This document shows positions 26,747 through 36,731 of a stretch of 64,000 bases of DNA, piece after piece. Position 1 is the first letter of the stretch, and each line of letters opens with the position of its first letter. Origin of the DNA: Bacteroidota bacterium (GTDB lineage: Bacteria; Bacteroidota; Bacteroidia; Sphingobacteriales; Sphingobacteriaceae). The DNA is taken from contig JABDBM010000002.1 of NCBI GenBank assembly GCA_013288685.1, positions 62,001 to 126,000 on the forward strand, read 5' to 3'. The position numbers and the translations under genes are program-made. The notes beneath the pieces were generated by a model. That model had not been told where the DNA came from. It did not search any database and saw nothing but the letters and a program-made list of their open reading frames with translations.

Positions 26747-29700
26747 ATGAAAAAAATTTTACTAATGAATTTGTGCATTTTATTAATAGCATCTACACGG
26801 CTATTTGCGCAAAATCATACCGTAACCGGGACAGTTACGGGGAAAGATGATGGTATGCCATTACCCGGAGTAAGTGTAAATGTGAGGGGAACAACTACCG
26901 GGACCCAAACCGATGTTAACGGTAAATATTCCATCAATGTACCAGACGGTAGCTCCTTAGCATTTAGCTTTATAGGTTATACTACCCAATACCAACCGGC
27001 AACCGGTAGCGTAATAAATGTGGTACTGGTGCAAACCAGCCAGCAGCTTGGCGAAGTGGTGGTAACCGGTGCATTAGGTATCACCCGTACCCGAAACCAG
27101 CAAAGCTACGCAGCTCAACAGGTAAGCGGCGATGAAGTGAGCAAACAGCGGTCGGATAACTTTATCGATGGTTTATCGGGCAAGGTATCAGGGTTGGAAA
27201 TTCGGCAGAACAATGGAATAGGTTCATCGACGAATGTGGTGCTTCGTGGCGTAAAATCCATAACCGGCAATAACCAGGCGCTGTTTGTAATTGATGGCGT
27301 GCCTATTGGTAACGAAAACAACAACGGCAGCGACCAAATGCAGGGCTTTGGCGGTTACGACTACGGAAGTCCGGCTTCTGACATCAACCCTGATGATATT
27401 GAAAATATTACCGTTTTGAAAGGAGCAGGTGCATCAGCATTGTACGGTTCGCGCGGTAGCAACGGCGTTATTTTAATCACCACCAAAAAAGCCAAAAAAG
27501 GGCTGGGAATCATCATTAACTCCACCGTAAGCGTGGGCGAAATTGATAAATCAACCTTTCCCCAATATCAAAAACAATATGGCGCAGGATATGCCCAATA
27601 TTTCAACTCCGGCAATATTTTTGGCCAAACCAATGCACAGGTAGCCCCCACCGGCGACGATGCATCAAACGGAACCAAATTCGACCCCAGCCTGATGATT
27701 TTTCAGTGGGATGCATTCGACCCTACATCACCTAACTATGGAAAAGCTACGCCTTGGGTAGCTGCGAAAAACGACCCTACAACATTTTTCAGAAAGCCGG
27801 TGTCTACAGATCAAAGTATCATGATTACCAACGGAGGCGAAAATGGCACCTTTAAATTGGGTTATACCAAGAGCATTGAAAACGGCGTGATCCCTAACAG
27901 TAAACTGGATAAAAACCTGGTTGACTTTGGCGCCACTTATAATATTACACCAAAACTGACTGTAGGCGCAAATATTAACTTTTACAATACCAACGGCACC
28001 GGCCGCGGCGGAACGGGTTATGACGGCAATAATTCGGATAACCGGAACGTAATGACCAACTTTAGACAATGGTGGGAAACTAACGTGGACGTACAGGAAC
28101 TGAAAGCGGCTTACGAGCGGACACAATCAAACATTAGCTGGAACATGGCCGATCCGATTGATGGCAATACAGGCCCAGCGTTTTGGAATAACCCTTATTG
28201 GGTGGTTGACCATAACTATGAAACCGATACCCGTAACCGCTACCTGGGCAATATTAATTTGAACTATAAGCCCACTAAATGGTTAAGCATTACCGGCCGG
28301 ACTTCGTTAGATACCTACTCTGAATTGGACGAAGAACGTTACGATGTAGGTAGTATCGGCGTACCTTATTATTCGCGTTATAACCATAACTATTCGGAAA
28401 CCAATTTCGACCTGTTGGCTAACGTGGATAAAGACTTGAGTAAAGATTTTAACTTAAAGGCGCTGCTGGGTACCAACATCCGTAAAGATTATGATAACAG
28501 CATCAGTGCAAGTACTAACGGGGGGCTAATTATCCCTGGTTTGTATTCGTTATCGAACACGCTAAGTGCACCATTATCGCCTACAGAGTACGACGCCAGG
28601 AAAGAAGTTGACGGCGTTTTTGCCGGGGCAACCTTAACCTGGAAAAAGATGCTGACTGTAGACGGAACTATCAGGCGCGACAAATCATCTACGCTGCCTT
28701 CAAGTAATAATAGCTATTACTACCCTTCGGTATCAGCCGGTTTTGTTTTCTCCGAATTGCTTAAAGACTATACCTGGTTATCATACGGAAAAATAAGGGC
28801 CAATTACGCCCAGGTGGGCAGCGATGCACCAATTTACAGCGTTAATGATACCTATTCTATCGTTCCGCCATTCGGTGCTAATCCTCAGGCGGTGTTAAAT
28901 ACTACCAAAAATAATCCCGAACTAAAGCCCGAACAAACCAAAAGCAAGGAAATTGGCCTTGAACTGTCATTCCTAAAAAGCCGTATTGGTTTTGATGCCA
29001 GCTACTACAGCACCAATACTTTTGATGAAATATTACCCGTGAATGTGTCGGGTGCAACAGGCTATAGTTTTAAATACTTAAATGCGGGTTCCGTTCAAAA
29101 CAAAGGGGTGGAGTTTTCTTTAAATGGCACTCCGGTTTTAACCAATAACTTTACCTGGCGGGTTACAGTAAACTTTACAGCTGCCAAAAACAAAGTAACA
29201 TCGTTGTACACTGATGCAACAGGCAAAGAAGCAAGCAACCTGGAACTTGCTGGTTTCCAGAATGGCGAATCGCTTAACGCGCCGTTGGGTCAGCCCTTCG
29301 GCACCATCAGGGGAACTGATTATGTTTACAACTCAAAAGGACAGAAATTAGTTGACGATGACGGGCAATATGAAATTACCGCGAACTCGAACAATAATAT
29401 TGGCAATACCAACCCCGATTGGACCGGTGGTATTAACAACAGTTTTACTTACAAACACTTCAATTTAAGCTTCCTGATTGATATCCGTCATGGAGGCTCC
29501 GTATTCTCGAACGATTTGGCTTATGGCCTGGCTGATGGTATTTATCCGCTAACGGCGTATACCAACGATTTGGGTAACCCTGTTCGTAATACACTGGCCA
29601 ACGGTGGTGGCTTTATCCGCCCGGGTGTTTACGCCAGCAACGGGCAGCCGAATACCACAAGGGTGACCGCCTATAACTATGGCGACTTTGGCGATGGTTC

Positions 29701-29980
29701 GGGATTATTGCCGTTATCGGCATTTGTGTATGATGCCAGCTATGTAAAACTGCGCGAAGCCATTATCGGTTATACGCTGCCAACAAGCGCGATAAACAAA
29801 CTTGGCCCTGTAAAAGAAGTCACCCTACAGCTTATCGGCCGCAATTTATGGATCATCCATAAAAACCTGCCGTATGCCGATCCTGAAGAAGGTTTAAGCT
29901 CGGGTAACCTGCAGGGTATACAGGAAGGTGCCTACCCTACTACGCGCACCATAGCATTTAATTTAAAACTACGTTTCTAA
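26747..29980 (+). CDS. SusC/RagA family TonB-linked outer-membrane transporter
   Basis: 1077 residues. Signal peptide ending LFAQ (residue 22), a carboxypeptidase-regulatory-like domain (about 25-105: TVTGTVTGKDDGMPLPGVSVNVRG), a plug domain containing LKGAGASALYGSRGSNGVILITTKK near 225-250, then the long beta-barrel ending in an aromatic residue (LKLRF). It imports a bound nutrient, usually a glycan or peptide, across the outer membrane using TonB energy. There is no STN domain, so signalling to an anti-sigma factor is not expected. The SusD partner follows after 11 bases. No glycoside hydrolase is in this operon, so the substrate cannot be guessed. Confidence 0.96.
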   Translation: MKKILLMNLCILLIASTRLFAQNHTVTGTVTGKDDGMPLPGVSVNVRGTTTGTQTDVNGKYSINVPDGSSLAFSFIGYTTQYQPATGSVINVVLVQTSQQLGEVVVTGALGITRTRNQQSYAAQQVSGDEVSKQRSDNFIDGLSGKVSGLEIRQNNGIGSSTNVVLRGVKSITGNNQALFVIDGVPIGNENNNGSDQMQGFGGYDYGSPASDINPDDIENITVLKGAGASALYGSRGSNGVILITTKKAKKGLGIIINSTVSVGEIDKSTFPQYQKQYGAGYAQYFNSGNIFGQTNAQVAPTGDDASNGTKFDPSLMIFQWDAFDPTSPNYGKATPWVAAKNDPTTFFRKPVSTDQSIMITNGGENGTFKLGYTKSIENGVIPNSKLDKNLVDFGATYNITPKLTVGANINFYNTNGTGRGGTGYDGNNSDNRNVMTNFRQWWETNVDVQELKAAYERTQSNISWNMADPIDGNTGPAFWNNPYWVVDHNYETDTRNRYLGNINLNYKPTKWLSITGRTSLDTYSELDEERYDVGSIGVPYYSRYNHNYSETNFDLLANVDKDLSKDFNLKALLGTNIRKDYDNSISASTNGGLIIPGLYSLSNTLSAPLSPTEYDARKEVDGVFAGATLTWKKMLTVDGTIRRDKSSTLPSSNNSYYYPSVSAGFVFSELLKDYTWLSYGKIRANYAQVGSDAPIYSVNDTYSIVPPFGANPQAVLNTTKNNPELKPEQTKSKEIGLELSFLKSRIGFDASYYSTNTFDEILPVNVSGATGYSFKYLNAGSVQNKGVEFSLNGTPVLTNNFTWRVTVNFTAAKNKVTSLYTDATGKEASNLELAGFQNGESLNAPLGQPFGTIRGTDYVYNSKGQKLVDDDGQYEITANSNNNIGNTNPDWTGGINNSFTYKHFNLSFLIDIRHGGSVFSNDLAYGLADGIYPLTAYTNDLGNPVRNTLANGGGFIRPGVYASNGQPNTTRVTAYNYGDFGDGSGLLPLSAFVYDASYVKLREAIIGYTLPTSAINKLGPVKEVTLQLIGRNLWIIHKNLPYADPEEGLSSGNLQGIQEGAYPTTRTIAFNLKLRF

Positions 29981-29991
29981 TCCATCACGAT

Positions 29992-31464
29992 ATGAAAAAG
30001 ACAGCATTAATTTTTGTACTAATGTCCATACTTTCGGCATGTACAAAAGATTTACCGAAATTAAACATCGACCCCAAAAACCCGTCGGTGGTACCATCAT
30101 ACGCCCTGTTTACCGAAGCGGAAAGGTTATTAACCAACACGGTAACATCATCGAGTGTTAATTTAAATATATTTCGCTTAATAGAGCAACAATGGACCGA
30201 AACCACCTATTTAAATGAAACAGACTACCAGATAACCTACCGTAAACAGCCAGATGCTATTTGGAGCGCGCTCTATACCGGCGCACTTTCCAACTTCGAA
30301 AAAGCAAAATCATTTATCCCTACTGATGTAAAGGATGCCGCAACGCAAAAAAATGAAATTGCGATTGCTGATGTTTTGGAAGTTTACAGCTATTACTACC
30401 TGGTTACAACTTTTGGTAACGTACCCTATACCCAGGCGTTGAATATCAACCAGCCCTTCCCTAAATATGATGATGCTGCAACAATTTATACCGCCTTATT
30501 GGCGCGTTTAAATAGTGACATTAGCGCCATCAATACTTCGGCAGGTAGTTATGGCAGTGCCGACGTTGTTTATGGTGGTGACCCCGCAAGTTGGATAAAA
30601 TTTGCCAACACACTAAAGCTTAAAATGGGTATCACCATATCCGATTTTGATAACGTAACCGCAAAATCAACTGTTGAATCGGCAGTAACAGCCGGTGTAT
30701 TTACTTCAAATGGCGATAACGCGCTGTTTCAATATGTTGCCACACCGCCGAATACAAACCCAATTTGGGTAGACCTGGTACAAAGCCAGCGTCACGACTT
30801 TGTGGGCACCAGTCAATTTATTAATTTACTAAATCCTAACACACCAACTCAAGATCCGCGATTGCCCTATTTCTTCGCCGAAAATAACCAGGGTTTATAC
30901 GTTGGCGCAGATAACGGCTCGGGTGCAGGCAGTTTGGTTTACAGCAAATATTCACTTCCGTCGGGACCGCTCATTACTGATGGGTCAATTGGCAGGCTAA
31001 CCAACCCCGACTTTCCGGGTTTGCTGCTTGATTATTCAGAGACTGAATTTAACCTCGCCGAAGCCGTAGCAAGAGGCTATACCGTGGGGGGAACTGTTCA
31101 ATCGCATTACAATGCCGCGATAACCGCATCGATCACTTACTGGGGCGGTTCCGCAACTGATGCGGCCACTTATTTGTTACTGCCTAATGTAGCTTATGCT
31201 ACTGCCACAGGCAGCACCCCGCTCCAAAAAATTGCAGCGCAAGAATACCTGGCGCTGTATAACCGTGGATGGGATGCCTGGATTATTAACCGCAGGCTCG
31301 ATTATCCAACGTTGGCGCCACCGCCAAATGCGTTTAGTGCGTTCCCGGTACGTTTTACATACCCCATAAGCGAGCAAAACGTTAATGTTGTTAATTACAA
31401 CGCGGCGGCGGCAGCTATAGGCGGCGACAAAGTAACTACAAAGCTCTTCTTCGATAAGTTCTAA
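29992..31464 (+). CDS. SusD/RagB family nutrient-binding lipoprotein
   Basis: 490 residues. Lipoprotein signal with Cys17 (MSILSACTKD). The helical TPR-rich body, with LFTEAERLLTNTV and the EVYSYYYLVTTFGNVPYTQAL stretch, matches the SusD-like branch often called the nutrient-binding outer-membrane lipoprotein group. It forms the lid of the SusC barrel on the cell surface and captures ligand. Eleven bases separate it from susC-like gene 26747, and a terminator follows, so the operon is just this pair. Confidence 0.95.
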   Translation: MKKTALIFVLMSILSACTKDLPKLNIDPKNPSVVPSYALFTEAERLLTNTVTSSSVNLNIFRLIEQQWTETTYLNETDYQITYRKQPDAIWSALYTGALSNFEKAKSFIPTDVKDAATQKNEIAIADVLEVYSYYYLVTTFGNVPYTQALNINQPFPKYDDAATIYTALLARLNSDISAINTSAGSYGSADVVYGGDPASWIKFANTLKLKMGITISDFDNVTAKSTVESAVTAGVFTSNGDNALFQYVATPPNTNPIWVDLVQSQRHDFVGTSQFINLLNPNTPTQDPRLPYFFAENNQGLYVGADNGSGAGSLVYSKYSLPSGPLITDGSIGRLTNPDFPGLLLDYSETEFNLAEAVARGYTVGGTVQSHYNAAITASITYWGGSATDAATYLLLPNVAYATATGSTPLQKIAAQEYLALYNRGWDAWIINRRLDYPTLAPPPNAFSAFPVRFTYPISEQNVNVVNYNAAAAAIGGDKVTTKLFFDKF

Positions 31465-31477
31465 TTAATAGTTAATG

Positions 31478-31510
31478 AAAAAAAGCTGCCCGCGAGGGGC
31501 GGCTTTTTTT
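31478..31510 (+). terminator. Intrinsic terminator of the SusC/SusD operon
   Basis: GAAAAAAAGCTGCCC pairs with GGGCGGCTTTTTTT across GCGAG with one G-U pair; the T-run ends at 31510. Classical form, 13 bases after the stop codon. Confidence 0.88.
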
Positions 31511-31526
31511 ATGAATAGACTTCGTT

Positions 31527-32003
31527 CTAAAAGTCGGCAACACTTTTCTTTTCCAGTTTTTTATGGATATCAAACAGCGCTACCAACGCCGCCGAACCAT
31601 ACCATGGCCTCAGTTCCATCACCAGCGAACCGGCTTTTATAGCAGGGTCCGACTCGGTTAAGGCCTTTGCCTCCTCCACGCTGCTTACATTAAAAATAAA
31701 GATACCTTCAACTTCCTTCCCATCTAAAAAAGGTCCGGCAATTAACAATTTGCCCTCATTGGCCAGTCGGATAATGTTTTTCAAATGCGCCTTTTGCAAT
31801 GCCGCCCTTTGTACCGAATCGGTTAAGCGATTTGGGCCATCCTTCAAAAAAGCCATCACATATTGCCTCATGCCGTAATCATCAGCACCCAGCTTTTTGG
31901 CCAGCGCGGCATCATATTGAGGATTCGTACTTTCTGATTTGGATTGGCCGTAGCCAATTTCTGAGACAATCAGCAGAATGAAAAAAAAGAAGATATTTTT
32001 CAT
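31527..32003 (-). CDS. YciI-like (YCII-related domain) protein, exported
   Basis: 158 residues. A signal peptide ends at EIGYGQ near residue 20. The mature part has the YCII fold pattern: YVMAFLKDGPNR, the conserved His in QKAHLKNIIRLANEGKLLIAGPF, then GIFIFNVSSVEEAKALTESDPAIKAG. The conserved His and Asp of the family (AHLKN, ESDPA) are present. YciI proteins are small dimeric alpha/beta-barrel proteins of largely unproven function, sometimes dehalogenase- or peroxidase-like. Export to the periplasm is uncommon for the family. It converges on the SusC/SusD operon. Confidence 0.85.
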   Translation of the reverse strand: MKNIFFFFILLIVSEIGYGQSKSESTNPQYDAALAKKLGADDYGMRQYVMAFLKDGPNRLTDSVQRAALQKAHLKNIIRLANEGKLLIAGPFLDGKEVEGIFIFNVSSVEEAKALTESDPAIKAGSLVMELRPWYGSAALVALFDIHKKLEKKSVADF

Positions 32004-32117
32004 GATAAATTAAGTTTATCAAATATAATTAAAAACAACATTTCTAAAATTACACCTTAGTAATCCAACTTTAAAATGTAAAACATTAATTATCAATACA
32101 ATGTCATCAATTCCTTC

Positions 32118-32148
32118 TTTGTAGTTTGCGAAACTTTTGCTATATTTA
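32118..32148 (+). promoter_or_regulatory. Bacteroidota-type promoter of the membrane protein gene
   Basis: TTTG at 32118-32121 (exact), 19-base spacer, TATATTTA at 32141-32148 (7 of 8 to TAnnTTTG). Start expected near 32155, 26 bases before the ATG at 32181. Confidence 0.65.
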
Positions 32149-32180
32149 TACTATATTTCACTAACCAAAAAATCACAGCC

Positions 32181-32708
32181 ATGCCTATCCAGCCCAACCA
32201 TCTTTCTATATTAGGAATTATCCATACGGCCATTAGTATTTTCGCGCTTTTAGCTGCATTTTATGCTTTGTATAAAGAGGGGAAAATAAACCCATTAAGC
32301 GGTACTGGTAAATTGTATGTGCTGTTAACCATTATCACCTGCTTAACTGCTTTACCAATTATGAAGACGGGCCATTTCACCCCTGCCCATGGCGTTGCCG
32401 TAATCATTTTAGTATTATTACCTATCGGGATTTACGCCGGCCGGATATTAAAGAACGGTGGCGATTATTTACAGGTAATTGTAATGTCCACAACGCTGAT
32501 GCTTTCCTGCATCCCGGCAGTTGTTGAAACATTAACCCGGCTACCCATAAGCCACCCGATAGCCGATGGCCCTGCTGACCCGCTGCTAAAAATGTGCCTG
32601 AATATCTTATTTACGTTGTATTTTATAGGTGTTATCTACCAGGTAATAAAGATACGATCAAAGAAAAAAAGCGCTAAAACGCCTGATGGTACTGTTAAGC
32701 TAACTTAA
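32181..32708 (+). CDS. Hypothetical four-helix membrane protein
   Basis: 175 residues with four or five hydrophobic segments (about 12-30, 45-63, 68-88, 97-118 and 137-157) and a basic, lysine-rich C-terminal tail (KIRSKKKSAKT). The topology resembles small DUF2306-type cytochrome-like membrane proteins, and histidines lie near helix ends (His8, His15, His65, His70), but I cannot name the family. It has a convincing promoter of its own and converges with the PLP decarboxylase gene 14 bases away. Confidence 0.75.
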   Translation: MPIQPNHLSILGIIHTAISIFALLAAFYALYKEGKINPLSGTGKLYVLLTIITCLTALPIMKTGHFTPAHGVAVIILVLLPIGIYAGRILKNGGDYLQVIVMSTTLMLSCIPAVVETLTRLPISHPIADGPADPLLKMCLNILFTLYFIGVIYQVIKIRSKKKSAKTPDGTVKLT

Positions 32709-32722
32709 CCAGGTAATTTGCG

Positions 32723-34138
32723 CTATAGGTCTAAATTGCAAATCATATCCAGCAGCCCGGTGAGGTGTTTAATTGTTGTTAACGGATTCATAATGGCTGT
32801 CCGCAGGTAAAATACATCATTTAGCGTTGTGCTTACTATATAATAGCGGCCATCCATTAACAAGTCCTGCAGTATTTTCTGGTTTACATCTTCACCTGTG
32901 TTGCTGGATAGATATCTAAAGCAAACAATATTACTTTGTGGCTCGTACGCCAGTTCGAAGCGTTGGTATTTTTTAACTAAATCTGCAAAATCACGCGCAA
33001 GCGTATAAAGCGTTTCTACATTTTGTTTAAATACCTCATCGCCATATATCCGCATTAGGGTATAAACGCATACTATATTCACATGCTTGGTGCACTCAAA
33101 GGTGCGCTTGCCCGAGTTATGCCATTCCTGCTTTTGTTGGTCGGCCCAAAGGTATTGCGCTTTTTGAGCGAAGGTTTTATAGCTATCGGCCGCCCTTTTA
33201 TAAATCACTGCTGTAGATAACGCGGGTGTCATCATCATTTTATGAAAATCAACAATAAGGGAATCAGCCATTTCCACACCTTTGAGCAGATGCTTATACA
33301 GGGGCGAATAAATTGCCGGAGCACCATGTGCGCCGTCCACATGAAACCAGATATGGTTTTTTGCGGCAAATTCACCAATAGTTTGTAAATCATCATACGC
33401 TCCTGTTGACGTTGAACAGGCGCAGCCAATGATACAAAATACATTTTTCCCTGCCTTACGGGCTTCAGCAAAATAGGTATCCAGTAAATCGGTTCGCAAT
33501 TGAAATCGGTCGTTAACCGGTATTTTAATAATGCCGCCGGTACCCAACCCCATTATTCGTGCAGCACGATCAACTGAGTAATGCGATTCGGCGGACACCA
33601 TTATCGCCAGGTTATTTTGTTCCCCGCTGCCAGCATCCCAAACATTAGTGGAAGCGGCCCGGGCCGAAAGTAAGGCGGTAAGGTTACCTAAGGTGCCGCC
33701 CGAGGTGACGAAACCCGATGCATCGCTGCCGAATCCAAATTTCAGTCCTAAATTTTCGGTAACGATTTTCTCTATCGCATTGCCGGTCATCCCCATCTCG
33801 TATACAGCCGCTCCGTTATTTAGAAAACCGCTTAGCAGCGACCCTAACAAAGCCATTGGCGCAGGCGGGGGCACTTGGTGCCCCATATATTTAGGATTGT
33901 ACAAATTAATAGATCGTGACAAAACATCCTTAAAAAGCCCTTGCGGAGTATCTAATAATGGACTATCAAAATCTTTCGACCAAAAATCAAGCTGATCCTC
34001 CGGCGATTTCCAATCAATGGTCAGCAGATCCCCTGCGGATTGGCTCTCAGTTAATTGATCTGCCAGCAAATCAATTAACTGATGCCCATATAACCTAAAA
34101 TCCTCCGGCGAATATATTTTTTCCGCATCAAAATCCAT
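32723..34138 (-). CDS. PLP-dependent group II amino acid decarboxylase
   Basis: 471 residues. Group II decarboxylase signatures are present: TSGGTLGNLTALLSAR (145-160), the stacking His186 in SAESHYSVD, the cofactor Asp in HVDGAHG (268) and the Schiff-base Lys300 in VDFHKMM. The family removes CO2 from aromatic amino acids, glutamate, diaminobutyrate or cysteine sulfinate. Three methionines after the lysine are close to the diaminobutyrate/aspartate-type members, but substrate is not certain. Cytoplasmic. It lies 71 bases downstream of the sugar porter gene on the same strand. Confidence 0.88.
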   Translation of the reverse strand: MDFDAEKIYSPEDFRLYGHQLIDLLADQLTESQSAGDLLTIDWKSPEDQLDFWSKDFDSPLLDTPQGLFKDVLSRSINLYNPKYMGHQVPPPAPMALLGSLLSGFLNNGAAVYEMGMTGNAIEKIVTENLGLKFGFGSDASGFVTSGGTLGNLTALLSARAASTNVWDAGSGEQNNLAIMVSAESHYSVDRAARIMGLGTGGIIKIPVNDRFQLRTDLLDTYFAEARKAGKNVFCIIGCACSTSTGAYDDLQTIGEFAAKNHIWFHVDGAHGAPAIYSPLYKHLLKGVEMADSLIVDFHKMMMTPALSTAVIYKRAADSYKTFAQKAQYLWADQQKQEWHNSGKRTFECTKHVNIVCVYTLMRIYGDEVFKQNVETLYTLARDFADLVKKYQRFELAYEPQSNIVCFRYLSSNTGEDVNQKILQDLLMDGRYYIVSTTLNDVFYLRTAIMNPLTTIKHLTGLLDMICNLDL

Positions 34139-34209
34139 GGTTGTATTACATTTAGCACAAGATCATTATTGAAGGACCTCAAAAAAATGCCCGTGAAAAA
34201 TTTAGCATA

Positions 34210-35550
34210 TTAATGTCCAAAAGTACGTTCTACCTCCTCCAGCGACGTTCCCTTGGTTTCGGGCATCATTTTCCAGACGAATAAAAGTTGCAAAACCATC
34301 ATTACCGTGAAAAATAGAAAAGTATTGCCGCCCCCAAGCTTCTCTGTGAAATAAGGGAAAATGAATGTAATCAGCGCGGCCATCACCCAGTGCGTTGAGC
34401 TGCCAAGTGTTTGGCCCTTTGCCCTAACCTTGTTAGGGAAAATTTCGGATATGAACACCCAAATAACCGCACCTTGCGAAAAGGCAAAGAATGCAATAAA
34501 TAGCGACAAGTAAACGATAATATAGTACCCGCTGAAATTTTGCATGTAAAAGGTATAACTTACCAACCCTAAAGTGGCAATTAAGCCAACCGAACCGATA
34601 AACATCAGTTTTCTACGGCCTGTACTATCAATAAAGCGGATCGCAATCATGGTGAACACAAAGTTAACTACACCCAATGCCAATGACGATGCAAGCGAGT
34701 CGCCCTTTCCCAAGCCTGTCATAGCAAAAATGCGTGGTGCATAGTACAGAATAGCGTTAATGCCCGATACCTGGTTAAAAAAAGCGATGAGAATTGCCAA
34801 CCGTATAGGCACCTTGTGCCTGCTGCTAAAAAGCTCGTCGCCTCCTGGCTCTTCAGCCTCCTCTTTATTACTTTTTTTTATGGCAGCCAAATCAGCCTCA
34901 AATCCGCTTGGGTTAATTACACTCAATATTTGCCTGGCTTCGTCCTGTCGGCCATCGCGCAACAGCAGCCACCGGGGGCTTTCAGGTATTAACCTTAGTA
35001 GCAGCAGAAATATTAACGAGGGAACAGCCATAACGCCAAGCATATAGCGCCATGAATCTGAGCTGCCCGGCCCCAGGATACGCACTATTACCAAATTGGA
35101 AAGCAGCGCGATAACTATCCCAAAAACGATATTGAACTGAAACGATACCACTAAGCGGCCTCGTGCAGCAGGCGGCGAAATTTCGGAAATATAAATAGGG
35201 GCAATAATGGACGAAGCGCCTACACCTACCCCGCCTATAAACCTAAATATCATAAACAGATACCAGTTGGTAACCACCGAAGTAGCCAATGCCGAAAACA
35301 AAAATATTACTGCAATTATTACCAGCGATTTTTTTCGCCCAAGTGCATCAGCTGGGATACGGGCAAAAAAAGCGCCGAAAACCGTGCCTATAATGGCAAT
35401 AGAGGTAGTGAGTCCCTGTGCCAGCGAACCGAGCTTCCAATAGGTTTGAATGGCTTGCTCGGCGCCCGATATCACTACGGTATCAAACCCAAAAATGAAG
35501 CCGCCTATGGCTACGATAATCGCCCAAACGATAACTTTTCGTTGTATCAT
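34210..35550 (-). CDS. Sugar porter family MFS transporter
   Basis: 446 residues with twelve hydrophobic helices. Sugar-porter signatures are visible: GFDTVVISGAEQ in helix 1, DALGRKKSL after helix 2, PESPRWLLLRDG in the central loop, QVSGINAILYYAP in helix 7, and PETKGTSLEEVE at the C-terminus. It moves a hexose or pentose across the inner membrane, usually with a proton. It could co-transcribe with the decarboxylase downstream, though the functions do not obviously connect; the GH18 gene upstream is a more natural partner. Confidence 0.92.
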   Translation of the reverse strand: MIQRKVIVWAIIVAIGGFIFGFDTVVISGAEQAIQTYWKLGSLAQGLTTSIAIIGTVFGAFFARIPADALGRKKSLVIIAVIFLFSALATSVVTNWYLFMIFRFIGGVGVGASSIIAPIYISEISPPAARGRLVVSFQFNIVFGIVIALLSNLVIVRILGPGSSDSWRYMLGVMAVPSLIFLLLLRLIPESPRWLLLRDGRQDEARQILSVINPSGFEADLAAIKKSNKEEAEEPGGDELFSSRHKVPIRLAILIAFFNQVSGINAILYYAPRIFAMTGLGKGDSLASSLALGVVNFVFTMIAIRFIDSTGRRKLMFIGSVGLIATLGLVSYTFYMQNFSGYYIIVYLSLFIAFFAFSQGAVIWVFISEIFPNKVRAKGQTLGSSTHWVMAALITFIFPYFTEKLGGGNTFLFFTVMMVLQLLFVWKMMPETKGTSLEEVERTFGH

Positions 35551-35628
35551 AAAAAGAGGTTTATAATTGAAGGTTGGCCAAATATAACTTTTATCGTATA
35601 AGATGGGGTGTTTTACAAGAAATTAATG

Positions 35629-36612
35629 TTACTGCTTAATAACACCATTAACAGCATCATATATATAATTCAGCAACGAATAATTGCCTTTTGCATCTTG
35701 AAATAGCTGCCATATCATTATGCCACCAGCTTTTGCTAAAGCCAGATGTACTTTTTTGTCGATAGTGGGAATTCCGTTATAATAAACCGTGCCACCTTCA
35801 GCAACCCTTGCGCTATCTGCAAGTTCGGCAATGGGATATTTATCAATAATGCTTTTATAACTTATCTCCTGCGGTACGCCGGGGCCAAACCCGTAGCCAT
35901 AAAACGGCACGCCCAAACTTATTTTTTCTTTGGCAATTCTTCTCACATTAGTCCAGTAATCAACGTCACTTACGGCCATCTCATAAGGTGAATGCTGGCC
36001 GGGATCTGATGGCCGCCATGGCCCGGTTTTATCGTACGACATTATGTTTACAAAATCAAATACCTCCAATGCCTTGTCGGGATATTGTTGTTTATAAACA
36101 GTGGCTATTGCGGCAGTAAGCATTTTGCCTTGCCGCTTTAGCGCCACAGAAAGGCCGGTAACAAATAATTCGTAGTTGCTATCTACACGCTCCCCCTCCA
36201 GGTCAATGTCCGCTCCATCAAGATGATAGTCTACTACTAATTTTACTATATTTTCTATCAGATCATTCCGGTAGTTATCCGAAAGCAGTAACGAATAATA
36301 CACCGGGGCTAAACCACCGCCAAGCGAAGCCAGCACTCTTACATCATTTTTATGAGCCAGGTTCGTGAAAGCAACTAAACCGGGCAGGGCGCTAAAATTT
36401 CCCAAAGCATCCGGATTAATAAACGCAATATTAATATGAGTAACTTTGCTAAAATCGAGGGTTGCTGCTTTACCACTTTCAACATCAGCTTCTCGGACAT
36501 ATCCAACAATCCTGAATTTTAAAGAGGTTACCTGTGCCTGGGCATTGCCGCACAAGTGACACATTGTTATCAGCAACAGGATAATTGCCGCTACTTTAGT
36601 TCTGTTTTCCAT
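35629..36612 (-). CDS. Glycoside hydrolase family 18 (chitinase-like) protein, exported
   Basis: About 327 residues from the ATG complementary to 36610-36612, which places the signal peptide (ending GNAQA) correctly; an upstream in-frame ATG at 36666 adds 18 basic residues. The GH18 motif DGxDxDxE is complete as DGADIDLE, with the catalytic Glu in the last position. The SxGG strand is LASLGGG. GH18 enzymes cleave chitin or N-glycan core chitobiose by substrate-assisted catalysis; non-catalytic relatives lose the Glu, which is present here. Probably secreted or periplasmic. Substrate unproven; a transporter lies downstream. Confidence 0.88.
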   Translation of the reverse strand: MENRTKVAAIILLLITMCHLCGNAQAQVTSLKFRIVGYVREADVESGKAATLDFSKVTHINIAFINPDALGNFSALPGLVAFTNLAHKNDVRVLASLGGGLAPVYYSLLLSDNYRNDLIENIVKLVVDYHLDGADIDLEGERVDSNYELFVTGLSVALKRQGKMLTAAIATVYKQQYPDKALEVFDFVNIMSYDKTGPWRPSDPGQHSPYEMAVSDVDYWTNVRRIAKEKISLGVPFYGYGFGPGVPQEISYKSIIDKYPIAELADSARVAEGGTVYYNGIPTIDKKVHLALAKAGGIMIWQLFQDAKGNYSLLNYIYDAVNGVIKQ

Positions 36613-36731
36613 AAAAATCTTACTAATACCTTTTCGGAAATGTTTTTTTATGTTTACGTTTATCAAGGGTAATTAACGGGCAATTTACAATTATTTCCAC
36701 GCGCGTTTTTATCCTACACATCAATTATAAT

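Noticed and set aside
26747..31464. Polysaccharide utilisation locus
   Set aside because: SusC/SusD are present but no glycoside hydrolase or sensor adjoins; the GH18 gene is 4 kb away with unrelated genes between.
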